NCBI GenBank assembly: GCA_963556695.1 | Contig: CAUWAG010000020.1 | Span: 5,704,001 to 5,768,000, forward strand | From: Anthostomella pinea | Taxonomy: Eukaryota > Ascomycota > Sordariomycetes > Xylariales > Xylariaceae | Reading direction: 5' to 3' | Length of the DNA: 64,000 nucleotides | Shown here: piece after piece, positions 21,461 to 32,074 of the stretch | Position numbering within the stretch: the stretch's first letter is position 1 | Layout of the letters: each line of letters opens with the position of its first letter | The notes under the pieces: generated by a model | Database searches by the model: none | Seen by the model: the letters and a program-made list of their open reading frames with translations, nothing else | What the model was told of the DNA's origin: nothing | Program-made: the position numbers and the translations under genes

Positions 21461-23112
21461 TCACATCGGTACTGTCGGATATCGATTGCGTCCGATCATT
21501 TGACGCCACAGCCTTTCAATGAGGTCGGTGAGCTCGTCGTCGAAATAATCCCACCCTTCTGGCTTGTCGAGTTCATGAACGTTCAGATGTGAGAGCACTT
21601 CGGCTGGCGTTTTGCCGTCTGTGAGTCTCTTACGTTCGTTGGCACCGAGTTTCCACAACTGTCCAAGCAGAGATATATTGCAGTGGCCTTGGACCTCTTC
21701 CCAAGGTGTAAAATACTTGCCGTCGTCGCGGTCCGTGTAGCCGAACGTGTATCTTGGAAGGGAAGGAGAGAGTCAGCCAGCGGTCTCATGAGAAGTATCG
21801 TCGTACGGTAAATGCATCGCCGCACATTGTCCGTGTGTTGACTTACTTGTAGCGGAGTACATGAGAACTAAGTGTTTTCGTATGGATGGTGAAATGTTCG
21901 CCTTCGTTGAAAGCACTCCAAGAACCATAGAGCTCATTGGGTCGAATGGCAGGCGGAGGCGTTATTGCCAGTCTGGACGATTCGAGGACGAAAGCAGGCA
22001 CCGATGGTCGTACGACCGATGTCGTGTCCAGAGGCATCGTCCAGCAGAGAATATCCCCGACCCTTCGGTGACCTACAGCCACCGTGTCTGAACGCTGCTG
22101 CGTGAAATCTGCCAGGTCCTTTCGAACTGCTGATATTCTTGTTTGCATCCTCCAGCCATGGCGACCCAGCCAATCAAGGTGACCTTCAGACACCATGTCC
22201 CGCGGAGCCAAAAGGACAGAGTCGTGTTTGACAAAGGTCAATTTAGCGTATACTGATATGGCTTTGTTCCACGAGATAAAGTTGACATTGTCTGACGTGG
22301 GGCTATTCAAGACAGGATCGAGGGGTATCTTTGTGCCGGACATGTAAAGGTAGAGTATGGTGACGGCACCATTGGTGCCGTGCTTGATGAGAGTGCGTTC
22401 CTGATGCTCGTCAGCTCAAGTTCCTATACACTGAACCTCCAAAAGTCTCCGTATACCTCTCGTCCGCAACCAAAAGTCTATTGATTATAAATGGGATAAG
22501 CGTTCTGGAATAAGCATCAAACGTAGCTAACCAGATCAAATCTGCTTATTCCGGGGTGCTTATCCCATTTATACGAATATGGCATTTAATGTCAAAAGGT
22601 CAACAAAGGCGTGCCAAACGGAGGCTTATGGGGGGTGACTGTAACAAAAAGCTGGACGGAGCGACGGTGTGAAGCTGCATACATACCTGCGTTTCAAACG
22701 AAGAGTTGACGTTGGTGAGTTGATATCCAACACTAAGGAAACAGGCTTCCAGCCTATCTGCGTCCTGCCCCTTCTGTACCAGTATCTTGAGGTGGTCTCC
22801 TGGCGAAACGGTTCGCGCGAAGAACTCCAACACGAAGCTTCCAGTAATCAAGGCATTGCAATGACCGATTTCGGCACGGAATGCTCTTGGGTCGTCGAAG
22901 AACCGTGCCAGTCTGCTATTAATATTCCACTCCCGCGACCTGAAGGCTTGCTGGACTTCTCGACACGTTTGGCTAAGGCGCAAGACATCTCTCGTACCTA
23001 GTAGCCTCACCAGGCGGGCTCGGTGAGGCTCGAACCTGGGGCCGAGGATGTCGTTCAAGCAAATTCTGGGAACCATCGTGTTCTCTGTTCCGTTGGTCAT
23101 CTCGGTATCCAT
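21461..23112 (-). CDS. F-box-like / nucleotidyltransferase-like protein, paralogue A
   Basis: Exons on the minus strand are 23112-22687, 22400-21847 and 21752-21461, giving 423 residues in one frame. Intron 1 is 286 nt because it contains a MITE. Residues about 12-55 look F-box-like (LVRLLGTRDVLRLSQTCREV). Next come WNINSRLARFFDDPRAFR and then ALITGSFVLEFFARTVSPGD, which resembles the GS loop and following helix of nucleotidyltransferase folds; the D-x-D position reads DHLKILV, so the second acid is Lys. The C-terminal half has conserved FISWNKAISVYAKLTFV and LRYKYTFGY. The tandem paralogue B lies 3 kb upstream. A ubiquitin-ligase adaptor role is plausible but unproven. A SINE sits about 130 bp before the start codon. 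Confidence 0.7.
22486..22573. mobile_element. MITE-like element in intron 1 of paralogue A, copy 2
   Basis: An 88-bp element with 31-bp terminal inverted repeats: the left arm begins TATAAATGGGATAAGC, the right arm ends GCTTATCCCATTTATA, with only a few mismatches in the arms. Related inner arms occur at 21301-21350. No transposase is encoded. A TA-flanked Tc1/mariner-type origin is possible from the TATA ends but not established. Confidence 0.65.
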
Positions 23113-23258
23113 TGTTTGTCGAGGAGCGAGCGCGTGCAAGCATCTGTGAGAGGGAGGGTTGAGATGGCCGGCAGCGTGAGGTGGGGGTGTCACATTTTTG
23201 GTAAGAAAAGAGAACGGAGAGAAAGGAATGTAGGGGGAATATATAGGTAAGATTATTA

Positions 23259-23819
23259 TGATTGATTGTGATGATGATTGTATTTATCGTGGGTGCAGTC
23301 CCTCCATAGGGCAAACCACGCCTCCCAGAGCCATTGCATCGCAAGGTTGTAGAGGTGTCAGTCTAGATACATTCAGATCCGCGCACGAGCCTATTCTCGC
23401 TGTAGCGGTACCAACCTGGAGTGACCAGATGGTTTTAGTCAATACCCAAGCACGATTCCGTCAGAAAACCCTCCTGTCCAGTGACAAAACGACCCAGTGA
23501 ACCTCAGTCCTCTGGTGTGTACATCGTTCCAGTAGCCGTTCAATATATGTCACATTAGTGGGTGAAATAGGTGTTTGTTATCTGTTGGCGAGGGAAACCA
23601 TAAGGGAAAAAACCTCGCAGGAGTGGGTATTATGGAGACAAGCTGCTTGGCTATCGGGCTCTGTGATAAGGGGCCTCTCTACTGTCGTGTGCTGGTTGTC
23701 GACTCGCATAAGCCGGGTCAGAAGGGGGCCATAGCAGGATTCGAACCCACTTGTTCTTGTCGCCCACCGCACAAACGAGAACACAACCAGGCGCATTTGA
23801 CCATTGCGCCATACGGCCT
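23259..23819 (-). mobile_element. tRNA-derived SINE, near full-length, with LINE-like 3' tail
   Basis: A 561-bp element flanked by an exact 13-bp target duplication, GGTAAGATTATTA (23246-23258 and 23820-23832). On the minus strand it starts AGGCCGTATGGCGCAATGG, with a Pol III A box TGGCGCAATGG (complement of 23801-23811) and a perfect B box GGTTCGAATCC (complement of 23737-23747). This is the layout of a tRNA-derived head. A unique body follows. The last roughly 300 bp match the element at 53834-54155, and its terminal 100-130 bp resemble the 3' end of the LINE at 11180. It ends in an irregular T/G repeat on the plus strand, the tail. No protein is encoded. Confidence 0.8.
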
Positions 23820-23832
23820 GGTAAGATTATTA

Positions 23833-25752
23833 GAGTTCATGCTTGTGCTACTCACCCAGTGGCCGCGCAGTTGGGAGAAACTCTCTCAAACAAAAAAGCA
23901 TTGTCAAGCACGTGATTAACTGCCAACCAGCAGCCACGGCGCTTTGGCAGCCTAGCTTGGTAAAGAGCCAGGCTGAAGCTGAAGGCTGTATAGGAAAACT
24001 TCTAGTCACTATTTCAGGCTTGAAGTGCTGGCCTTCGGACTGTTTACACAAAACAAAATAACTGTGAGATTTAAGAATGGTCTGTATTGGAAGGGGAATA
24101 CGGATAGCTGAAGGGGGTACCTTCCTACTTAGATAGGTGGGAAAGTGACCTCTGACAGCTATCACATGCAAGCTTGATCACATGTGATCCCACAGGATGA
24201 CACATATGCTGCTCACAGCATTCACAGCAAGGCTAAATACGCCACTGTTATGATTTCCGACAATGACTCGAGTTAGGTAAGAGTGAAAATTGGGAACTGA
24301 AATTGACAAGAGGAAGTACCTTAACCTTAAATTTTAAGAGCGCCTCACAGCGATTTAGGGAAGTGGATATGTAGAAAAAAGCACTTAGGCCTTGTCCGAA
24401 GGTGTCCTGTCAGCCGCATACAGGTAAAGTCTGACGCTTTCCGCCTTTAACCCTATTGCCGAAAGGGGCATACGCTCTAGACTAAGCAACCGCCCCAATG
24501 ATCTTGGGATACACCGCGAAAAGCTTATTACCTTCATGTGGGCCAGAAAGAGTGCTCAAGGCTTGTTCATAAAGTTCCACTCGCCCTTGATGACTGGATA
24601 CGACTCGTATCGCTGGTCAAACAATTTCGAGATAGAGGCTCTGACGTGAGGCAAGATATGAGGGAGATGTGCGGTATGAAGGTATCGGATGGTCCTGAGA
24701 AATGGGGCGCCATCGTAGCCTTTCCTGTCGTGCCAGCCGATGCCAACCATAGTATGAAGGACCTACCCTTGCGGCGGCCATGCCGTTCTTCGTGTGACGC
24801 ATCGGCTGAGCCTGTGGACGCCATCCATGGTTAAGGTTTTGGTGGATTGAGATGATTTGTGGCGTTCTATTTTGATAGACTTAGCGTATAGTACGAGGGC
24901 CCTGCTTTTTGTTATCTTTTGGGGTATTTGGGTTCGGCTCCTCCCTTCCGGTCGAAGAGCTTAGAAAAAAATTCGAGAACGTTTTCAAGAGATCACCAGG
25001 TATCCGGTCCGGCCTGGAAAGTGAGGGGATCGTGACATGCGCGACAAGCTCCGCGTAACCCACCTTAGTCTCGGTGACATCGCTACCAGCGGTGCAATCC
25101 TGGGAACCATGTCGCATGGCACTGATAACAACTTCGTGGTCTCCGTCGTCGAGACGCGTGCTGGGACCCGAACGAGCAGGTGCACCGCAACCTGTTCGAC
25201 ACGGTCAATCCCACGCTGGTTTGGGTGTCGTCTGTTGAGGAGGCGGTGAGATACATGACGGGCTAAATGGTGGCTTGGGATCTTCGAGGCGACCAGTCTT
25301 CCTGCTCGTTACTATTGTCCAGGATGAATGAAGTCGTTATGTGGGTTGGGATTGACAATCAAGCGTTCCATGCGCACGCTTCCAACCCGTCCCTCGAGCC
25401 ATTCTGGGAGCCAATCTCATGTCTGCAGTTCTTTCCAACTGATGATTTCGGCTTGGTTTATTAATACGATCTGTGTATTCCAATCATGCCATTGAATTAG
25501 TCTAGCAGCTACGCAGGACAGTACCTCAAAGGAGCCGATCCTTGACACATCTATTGCATCTCAATACTCCGATGGATGAACCAAGTTGCGGCTCAGTCGT
25601 TGAGCAGACCGCATTACATGTGAAGCACTACCGCGATAGCCCAGGTCTCCCATCAAATGACTCTCCATATCCGCCAGAGGACGCCGCATTCACTCATGAC
25701 CCCATCAACGGCCCCAACATCACATTGAGATGGCCCCAACTTTAATCATTTC
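23833..25752. other. Gene-poor region between the F-box-like paralogues
   Basis: About 1.9 kb. Minus-strand frames at 24750-24556 (containing GAPFLRTIRYLHTAHLPHI and ISKLFDQRYESYPVIKGEW) and 25117-24980 look somewhat protein-like but are isolated, have no start context and match no family I can name; they may be gene relics. Nothing else is seen. Confidence 0.3.
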
Positions 25753-27247
25753 TCAAGTGTCTTTCATGACCTCGTTCTCAGATTGACCCCAGTCGATAGC
25801 AAGATCTCTCTTGAGTCTTCGGTTGGATCTGTCCTTCTCGTCCTGGTCGATGAAGTATTGACGAATCAGATCATCTTGAAAGTCCCATCCTGCAATGCGA
25901 CTGGAATCAATATGAAAGATCGCTCTGGTTTCAATAAGCTTGGCCAGTGTTCGTTCCTCCATTTTTTGGTCACGACAGCCTTTGTACCAACAATCCCTGT
26001 CGTCAGAAGGTTCCAATTTGTCATACTGGGCAAGGATCGAGCGAGTCAAGAGCCCTCCAATCTCGAATGGGAACAGGCTTCCGCGAACGTAACTAATTGT
26101 GTATCAGTTCATGGCTCACTTCCAGGGGTGTATCATTGACAAACTTGTATCGAAGGGCTGGCGATCTATAGCGGTTGGTTTCTTCCACATAGTAATGTAG
26201 ATCACTCTCCAGGACGCTCGACGTTCTACCCGTTGGTGGATGCACGTCGAAACATGAGCTCTCAAGGACGAAATCGGGTGTGCTGGGTTTCACAACGCCC
26301 GTCGTATCAAGAGACATCTTCCAAGACACGCGGTCTCCCACCCGTCTCGGACACACGTCGGGGCCAAATTCGGTCCAATAGCCCGGTGGCGCAAAAGACT
26401 CAGGAGTCACGTACGGTGATCGCGTTCTCATCGGCCACCCTTTTTGGCTGTATTTGACGTGCAGCCGCGTAAAGTAGTCGTCAACTCTGTACATCGGGAC
26501 AGTCTCGCGAAGGACAAACGTCGTTCTAGTGAAAATCGAGATGACCTTGTTCCACGAGATGAGGTTGTAGACAGCTGAAGTGTAGTATCCTTCAACGATG
26601 GCCCATACCGGGTTGGCTAGGCATTCAATCAGCTGAACCTCTGTGCCATCTCTTCTGTGGAATTTGTGACACTTTCCCCACCTTTATTAGTGACATTCTA
26701 CACATTGATGAGAGCTGTCGATATGTACGTACTTTCTTGACTTGGTCGTTTACATAGCGCGCTCGGCGTCCTTTGGAGTTTGATAGACGGGCGGCGGGTC
26801 GGGCTTGTATCTCTCCTTCGAGATGAGATAACGAGACAACGATTCAAGGCGCTTGCCCTCCTTTACCAGGATGTCACAGTCAGAACCGAGCCACTCCACG
26901 CCAGCAAGGAACTGTAGGGCGAAGCTGCCAGCGATCAGAGCATCGTGGCGTCCGAGTTGGCTCCTCAAGGCTCGTGGGTCATCAAAGAAGCGGCTCAGCT
27001 TGGTGTTGATGTTCCAGTGCGTCGACTGGATCTTGTAGCGGATCGAAAATGACGTCTGGCAGAGCTTCAGCAGATCCGTGACATCGAGTAGTCGGAGGAT
27101 GCGCTTCCGAACTGGATCGCTGTTCAAGGCATCGACTATCGAGGCGGGCTTCCGTTCCTGGTGCTTGGCGAACTGCTCGGACTGGTGGCGAGACAGTCGC
27201 TTGCGTTTGGTGGGTCGCTGAGCCATCAGGTACTTTCTGCTCTCCAT
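25753..27247 (-). CDS. F-box-like / nucleotidyltransferase-like protein, paralogue B, with one frameshift
   Basis: Exons on the minus strand are 27247-26733, 26671-26145 and 26092-25753. The frame closes to about 460 residues only if one base is added near 26790, in a CCC tract (CCGCCCGTC) just after the YKPDPPP stretch. Downstream coding is intact in the shifted frame (YVNDQVKK, CHKFHRRDGTEVQLIECL, YNLISWNKVISIFTRTTFV). A Lys/Arg-rich N-terminus precedes the F-box-like ILRLLDVTDLLKLCQTSF, then WNINTKLSRFFDDPRALR and ALIAGSFALQFLAGVEWLG with SDCDILV, which keeps the D-x-D pair of nucleotidyltransferase-type folds. Intron 2 (52 nt, donor GTTTGT) lies at the same place as in paralogue A, after LRY. 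The gene is either a fresh pseudogene or carries a sequencing error. Confidence 0.65.
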
Positions 27248-28589
27248 TGCAAGCGGGATGGGTGGAGGTACACACGATGGAAGGTAGGTAGAGAATCATG
27301 GGGTGGAGGAGATGGTTGACTCATATATGAAGCAATTGAGATTTTATGGGACAGTGATACCGTGCCGTAGTCTAGTTGAATCCTTTGCCTTTTCTCCATG
27401 TCCACTTGAACCCCCCAAGATTTCTCTTCTGAGCACTTTATTCAGCATGGGCTTCTGGCTCTTGTTGAAAGATTTTCTCTGAAGAGGGAGGTCTTCAACA
27501 TCGTGTTGGTGATGCTTTATACTGCACTAGTTTATAATGCGGAGCGTCAATAGCAAAGGTGCAGTATGAAACCTGATCCAACGAAGCTGCTTCCCTCTTT
27601 TCAGGGCCAACTACCGGGTGCGTGCCTGTTTGAAAGACGCCTTTTGTCGCGTGGCAATCTTTGAGAGGTTGCACGTGTTCCTGACTTCCGTGCTCTTAGC
27701 TGAATGGCTGGAAGGAAGTTGAGGGCTTGGAATGAGACATGGGATGATTGGAGAGCGCTATCAAGCCTACCTACGTATACTGTGGCAGTTGTTCTGTGCA
27801 GAGCGCGTTCCTGAGTCCTTTCACTTAAGAGTTACCCCTAGAGAGACGCCATCTCTCTTGGGTCACAAACCTCGGTTGTTCGTTCTGTGCCAAACATTGA
27901 AGGCTCTTGGACAAGCAGTGAGAATTTCGGAATTGGAACCATGTAGCTAATGTCAACTAGTCTTGGCTAATAAATATTTTCTGGTTTCTATCTGACCCAT
28001 GATGAGGACTAGGGCATGGACGAGCTAAACTCTTCAAGGTGTTGTAGGAGATTCTCCCAAAAGGGGTTAAGGGGTTAAAGGGGTCGGGGCTACCAGGATT
28101 GCATCGGAGTTTACCTAGGTAGCGGCATGGCGGAGTTTCTCCACTGAGTTACTCCGCTTTACCCCCGGCTCTAGTCCTCCGGACCTCCACCTCCCTGGCA
28201 CCCCCAGTCCTTGATGACAAACACCTTTCCTATACTGGAGGCAAAAAAACCCATATCGTGGGCAGCACAGCAGCGGCGTTGGTGAGATGCGGGGAGCCCT
28301 GCTTATCGCTCAAATATCCATTACGAATTGGACATTTTTCAGCGTTATCTACTAGAGCTATGAGCCATATACTCAATCCGTGGCGTGGCTACTGGGTGAC
28401 TCGCCTATGAAATCCCCGGACCCCCATCCCCTACCTCCTGTCTCCTGTCTCCCACCTCCCATCTCCCACCTCGCAGGTTTGCACCTTCTTCGAAATCACA
28501 ACTAGCGATTTTCTCTCTCGCCTTTGCAGCACTTCTGCCACAGGCAGTCGCCTCAGACAGGGCTGAGATACCCGTCCAAACAGTCCAAG
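27248..28589. other. Intergenic region before the MFS gene
   Basis: About 1.3 kb with no supportable gene. Holds an exact TACCTAGGTA at 28112-28121 and a C/T-rich tandem tract (CTCCCACCTCCCATCTCCCA-like) at about 28428-28480, which is probably part of the MFS promoter or leader. Confidence 0.4.
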
Positions 28590-30146
28590 ATGGAGTCTGC
28601 ACTGTCCCACATCCGCGTCGACTTCGAGTCCAACTCGCAGCCAACCCTCCCTCAAGCCCCCGGCCGCGTCGTCTCGAGGACGTACCCTGCCGTCCCTCAG
28701 CAAGACGACACAATTGAGCTAGAGCCCATGAGCCCTCGTCAGAATGACAGCAGCAAATCGTTTCCCGCCACGCCACGCGAGGAAAGGGACCTCGGGATGA
28801 GCGTACCCGGAACTCCTGCCGAGCCGGCTGACGACGGAGCAGTCGAAGCTCTTCCGAGCCTGAGCGATCCGCCCATGAACAAGTTCAGGCTGATGACTTG
28901 CTGCACCCAGAACTTCCTGGGTGGCGTCACGGACTCGGCGCCTGGTGCTTTGATTCCGTACATGGAGACGTGAGTAGCTCTAAGAATACAGACGCCCTTC
29001 ACCAAGACCATGCATACTAACACCAGTCACAGACATTACAATATCGGCTACGCCATAGTGTCTCTCATCTTCATCGGCAACGCGCTAGGCTTCATTATCG
29101 CCGCGCCCTTCGTCGACACGATCCGGCAGCGTCTGGGCCGCGGCAAGACGATGATCCTCTCAGAGAGCTGCAAGGCCGTGGGTTACATACCGCTCCTCTG
29201 CGCGGCGCCCTTCCCCGTCGTCGTCGTCGGCTACTTCTTCATCGGCTTCGGCTTCGCGCTGAGCCTGGCCATCGGCAACGTTTTTTGTGCTAACTTGCGT
29301 AACGGTACTACGATGCTGGGCGCCATGCACGGCAGCTACGGCCTGGGCGGCACCGTCGGCCCCCTGATCGCCACGGGCATCGTCTCGGCTGGCGCCAGCT
29401 GGAGCCGCTACTACATCCTCACGCTCGGCTTTGCGGTGTTCAATGCCGGCCTCGCGGGCTGGGCCTTCTGGAGCTACGAGAAGGAGATCGGGGCCGCGGC
29501 CGCGTCCTCCACCCTCCTGGCGCAGACGACATCGCGCGACGGCAACAGCGCGCAGCACGAGGTCTCGTCCATGTTCACGGCCTTCAAGTCACGCGTCGTG
29601 CTGCTGGGCGCCATCTTCATCTTCGCATATCAAGGCGCCGAGGTGTCCATCTCAGGCTGGGTGATCTCATTCCTGATCGCGACGCGCAACGGCGACCCGA
29701 CGGCGGTCGGGTACGTGACGTCCGGGTTCTGGGCGGGCATCACGCTGGGGCGTTTCGCGCTCAGCCCGCTCGGCGCGCGCGTTGGCGAGCGGCGCTTCGT
29801 CTACGGCATCACGGCCGGCGCCGGCGTGTTCCAGCTGCTTGTGTGGCTGGTGCCCAACATCATCGGGGAGGCCGTCTCGCTCTCCATCGTGGGCTTGCTG
29901 CTCGGGCCCGTGTATCCCTGCGCCGCAGCTGTTTTCACGCGCAATTTGAGCCGCCGCGAGCAGGTCAGCGGGTTGGGTGTTATCAGTGCCTTTGGGAGTT
30001 CCGGTGGTGCGGTCGCGCCGTTCACGACGGGTTTGTTGGCGCAGGCGGCGGGCACGTTTGTGCTGCATCCAATTGCGATTGGGCTGTTTGGCCTGATGGT
30101 TGTTTGCTGGTATGGACAGCCGAAGCAGAGAAAGAGGACTGAGTGA
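28590..30146 (+). CDS. Major facilitator superfamily transporter, Bsc6-like
   Basis: Multi-pass membrane transporter; the substrate is unknown. Exons 28590-28969 and 29033-30146 give 497 residues. The ATG at 28590 starts a cytosolic Ser/Pro-rich tail of about 95 residues (several TP and SP sites that could be phosphorylated), followed by FRLMTCCTQNFLGGVTDSAP and the first helix. The loop between helices 2 and 3 has the MFS signature variant DTIRQRLGRGKT. Further helices include GYFFIGFGFALSLAIGNVFC and the glycine-rich SYGLGGTVGPLIATG. Two six-helix halves are separated by a loop around YEKEIGAAAA. The pattern recalls fungal proteins annotated as bypass of stop codon protein 6. The single intron splits a Thr codon. 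It is convergent with the HAD phosphatase gene. Confidence 0.88.
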
Positions 30147-30558
30147 GCGTCTCTGGTTTGGATTGCCGTGGCGCCACTCACTGTTGGGGACGCCATTCAC
30201 TGTTGGGAACCATGCGATTGAAGTTTTGGTCGATCACTCGGCGTTGTTGAAACTAGAATAAAAGAGGATCCAATATGGTTGAGACGGTGCGTAGCGAAGA
30301 GACTTGGACTAATAGAAAGGGGTACATGGGGTTACACTGGGGATTAGCCAACCTTTACGAGCAACGATTTATCTGGGATTCTATGTTTCTATCTGAAGGT
30401 GTAGTCATCATGAGAATTCCTCGAGGTTCATATGCAAGCACCCGAGATGCGCTGTCTATATGCCTATCCAGGTCTATGCGATACGCCAACTGTCAGCGCA
30501 ATCTATCGCCAAGGCCTTTGCGGCAACCTCTTATATGTTTCCGCTTCAAGCTCTATGT

Positions 30559-31454
30559 CTAGTTCTTCCCAGTAGCAGCGTCTTTAACGCTCATCTTGCC
30601 ATCAACAACGTCGGTGACGATCTTGTGGATGTCCGAGAAGTCGTTGAACGTGGTAAATGGTACCTTCTCCCTCTCACAGTACGTGACGAGATCTATATCA
30701 TCCAGTTAGTTTCTCAACCATTTCTCCTGGTTCCGAAGTCAGGTAAGCGAACATACCTCGGCCAGCCTTAGCAAACAGCAGATCCGTCTCCTTCGCAGCA
30801 GACAGGTCGGACACGCCGTCTCCAGCATAGAACATGACAGGGCGGTCCTTCAGCGCGGCATAAGGCCTGATCTCGAGAGACTTGTCGTGGCCAAAATCGC
30901 TATGATTTACCATCAGCTTCTAACTCCTCAACATGTCTAGTAATTCAACCTCTTGCAGGGTCAACTCACCTGTCATCATGAAACTCAATATCCCACCCGC
31001 CCTCCTCATTGATGTTCTTGCCCTCGCGGGCCTTGACATCATTGCTCACGATCTGCATATCCTGGACCTCCTTCTCGCCGACAAGGTGCGCCAACAGCGC
31101 TCGAATAACAGGTTGCATGCCGCCGCTCAGCACGACGATGGGCACATTGTTGGCGGCGCACCAGGTGCAGAACTCCTTGAATGCAGGATCGAGCTTGACG
31201 TTTTGGAGCAGCAGCTCGATGCAGCGGTCGAAGGGCGTGTTGACGCTGTCCATCATCTCCTGGAAGCTGTCGCGGAAGGTGCGCGCGCCGTGCAGCACGT
31301 CGCTGTTGCCCTTCCTGCGCAGCTCGGCGCCGAACCCCAGGTTGTCCGTCATCCAGTCGTTGCTGTCGTGCAGCGTGATGGTGCCGTCGAAGTCGGTGAA
31401 GAAGATGGCCTTGGGCTGCGTGCGCAGCGCGGGGAGGGTGCTGGAGGAGCTCAT
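30559..31454 (-). CDS. HAD-superfamily (IB) phosphatase, phosphoserine-phosphatase-like
   Basis: Cytosolic phosphohydrolase using an Asp nucleophile. Exons on the minus strand are 31454-30970, 30899-30757 and 30692-30559, giving 253 residues with all junctions in frame. HAD motif I is FFTDFDGTIT (nucleophile D21, D23), motif II PIVVLSGG and motif IV FYAGDGVSD. A helical cap sits between motifs I and II (DSFQEMMDSVNTPFDRCIEL), typical of subfamily IB, including methionine-salvage DKMTP-phosphatase-like members. The substrate is not determined by sequence. It is transcribed away from SHE9, with a 620-bp shared upstream region. Confidence 0.88.
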
Positions 31455-32074
31455 GGTGGCGGTGGTAGGGTGATAGGGTGGTATGTGGGTGTGAGGAATG
31501 AAAAGGGGTCTTTCTCTTTACCCAGGCTTTGAATTCGTGTCTGAGGACCTGAATATATAGAGAGTGACGTCACGCAAGCCAGTGTCTATCGTCTATGGTC
31601 CTGGAAGTATTCAGTCTATGCTTTCGACTCAGATTCTCAATTATCAAAAAACGGAAAGAATTTGAGGGATGGGGTTGTATAAGGAGTGGAGGGACCACGA
31701 ACACTTGAAGATCTTCAACAAAATCATGCACCCCACGTGCGCCATCCTCCAATCCTCCCACAGGCTCCCATTCTCCTTCGTGGGGTTGACTCGCTGACTC
31801 GCTGCCCCTCCATCCGATCGGCGGTTTTCTGCCCAGCCCTGGAGCTGTCAGGGGCTAACCGTCCCAATAAAACGGTCCCGGTAGGCGGTAATCGGGTATT
31901 CCCCGGAGCGCTGGACAAGTTGAGTCCCGGTCCCGGGCCGCAATGAGAGTAAATTGGAAGTGGTCTGAGCTTTTCAACTTTAGAGCTCTTCTTGTCCTGG
32001 TTGCATCCCGGCATCGTGAAACTTTGACAGCTTCCCCCAGAGCTTCACAGCCTCGCACACAGGGTCTTCCGCCA
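31455..32074. other. Divergent promoter region, HAD phosphatase and SHE9
   Basis: 620 bp between two start codons pointing away from each other. No motif stands out, and an in-frame ATG at 31943 upstream of SHE9 is not preferred. No other gene is seen. Confidence 0.4.

Noticed and set aside
30933..31532. Plus-strand frames over the HAD phosphatase
   Set aside because: They are shadows of the minus-strand exon, which has all HAD motifs and correct splice sites.
31943..32074. Longer N-terminus for SHE9
   Set aside because: The extra 44 residues lack a targeting pattern, while the ATG at 32075 opens a typical Arg-rich mitochondrial presequence.
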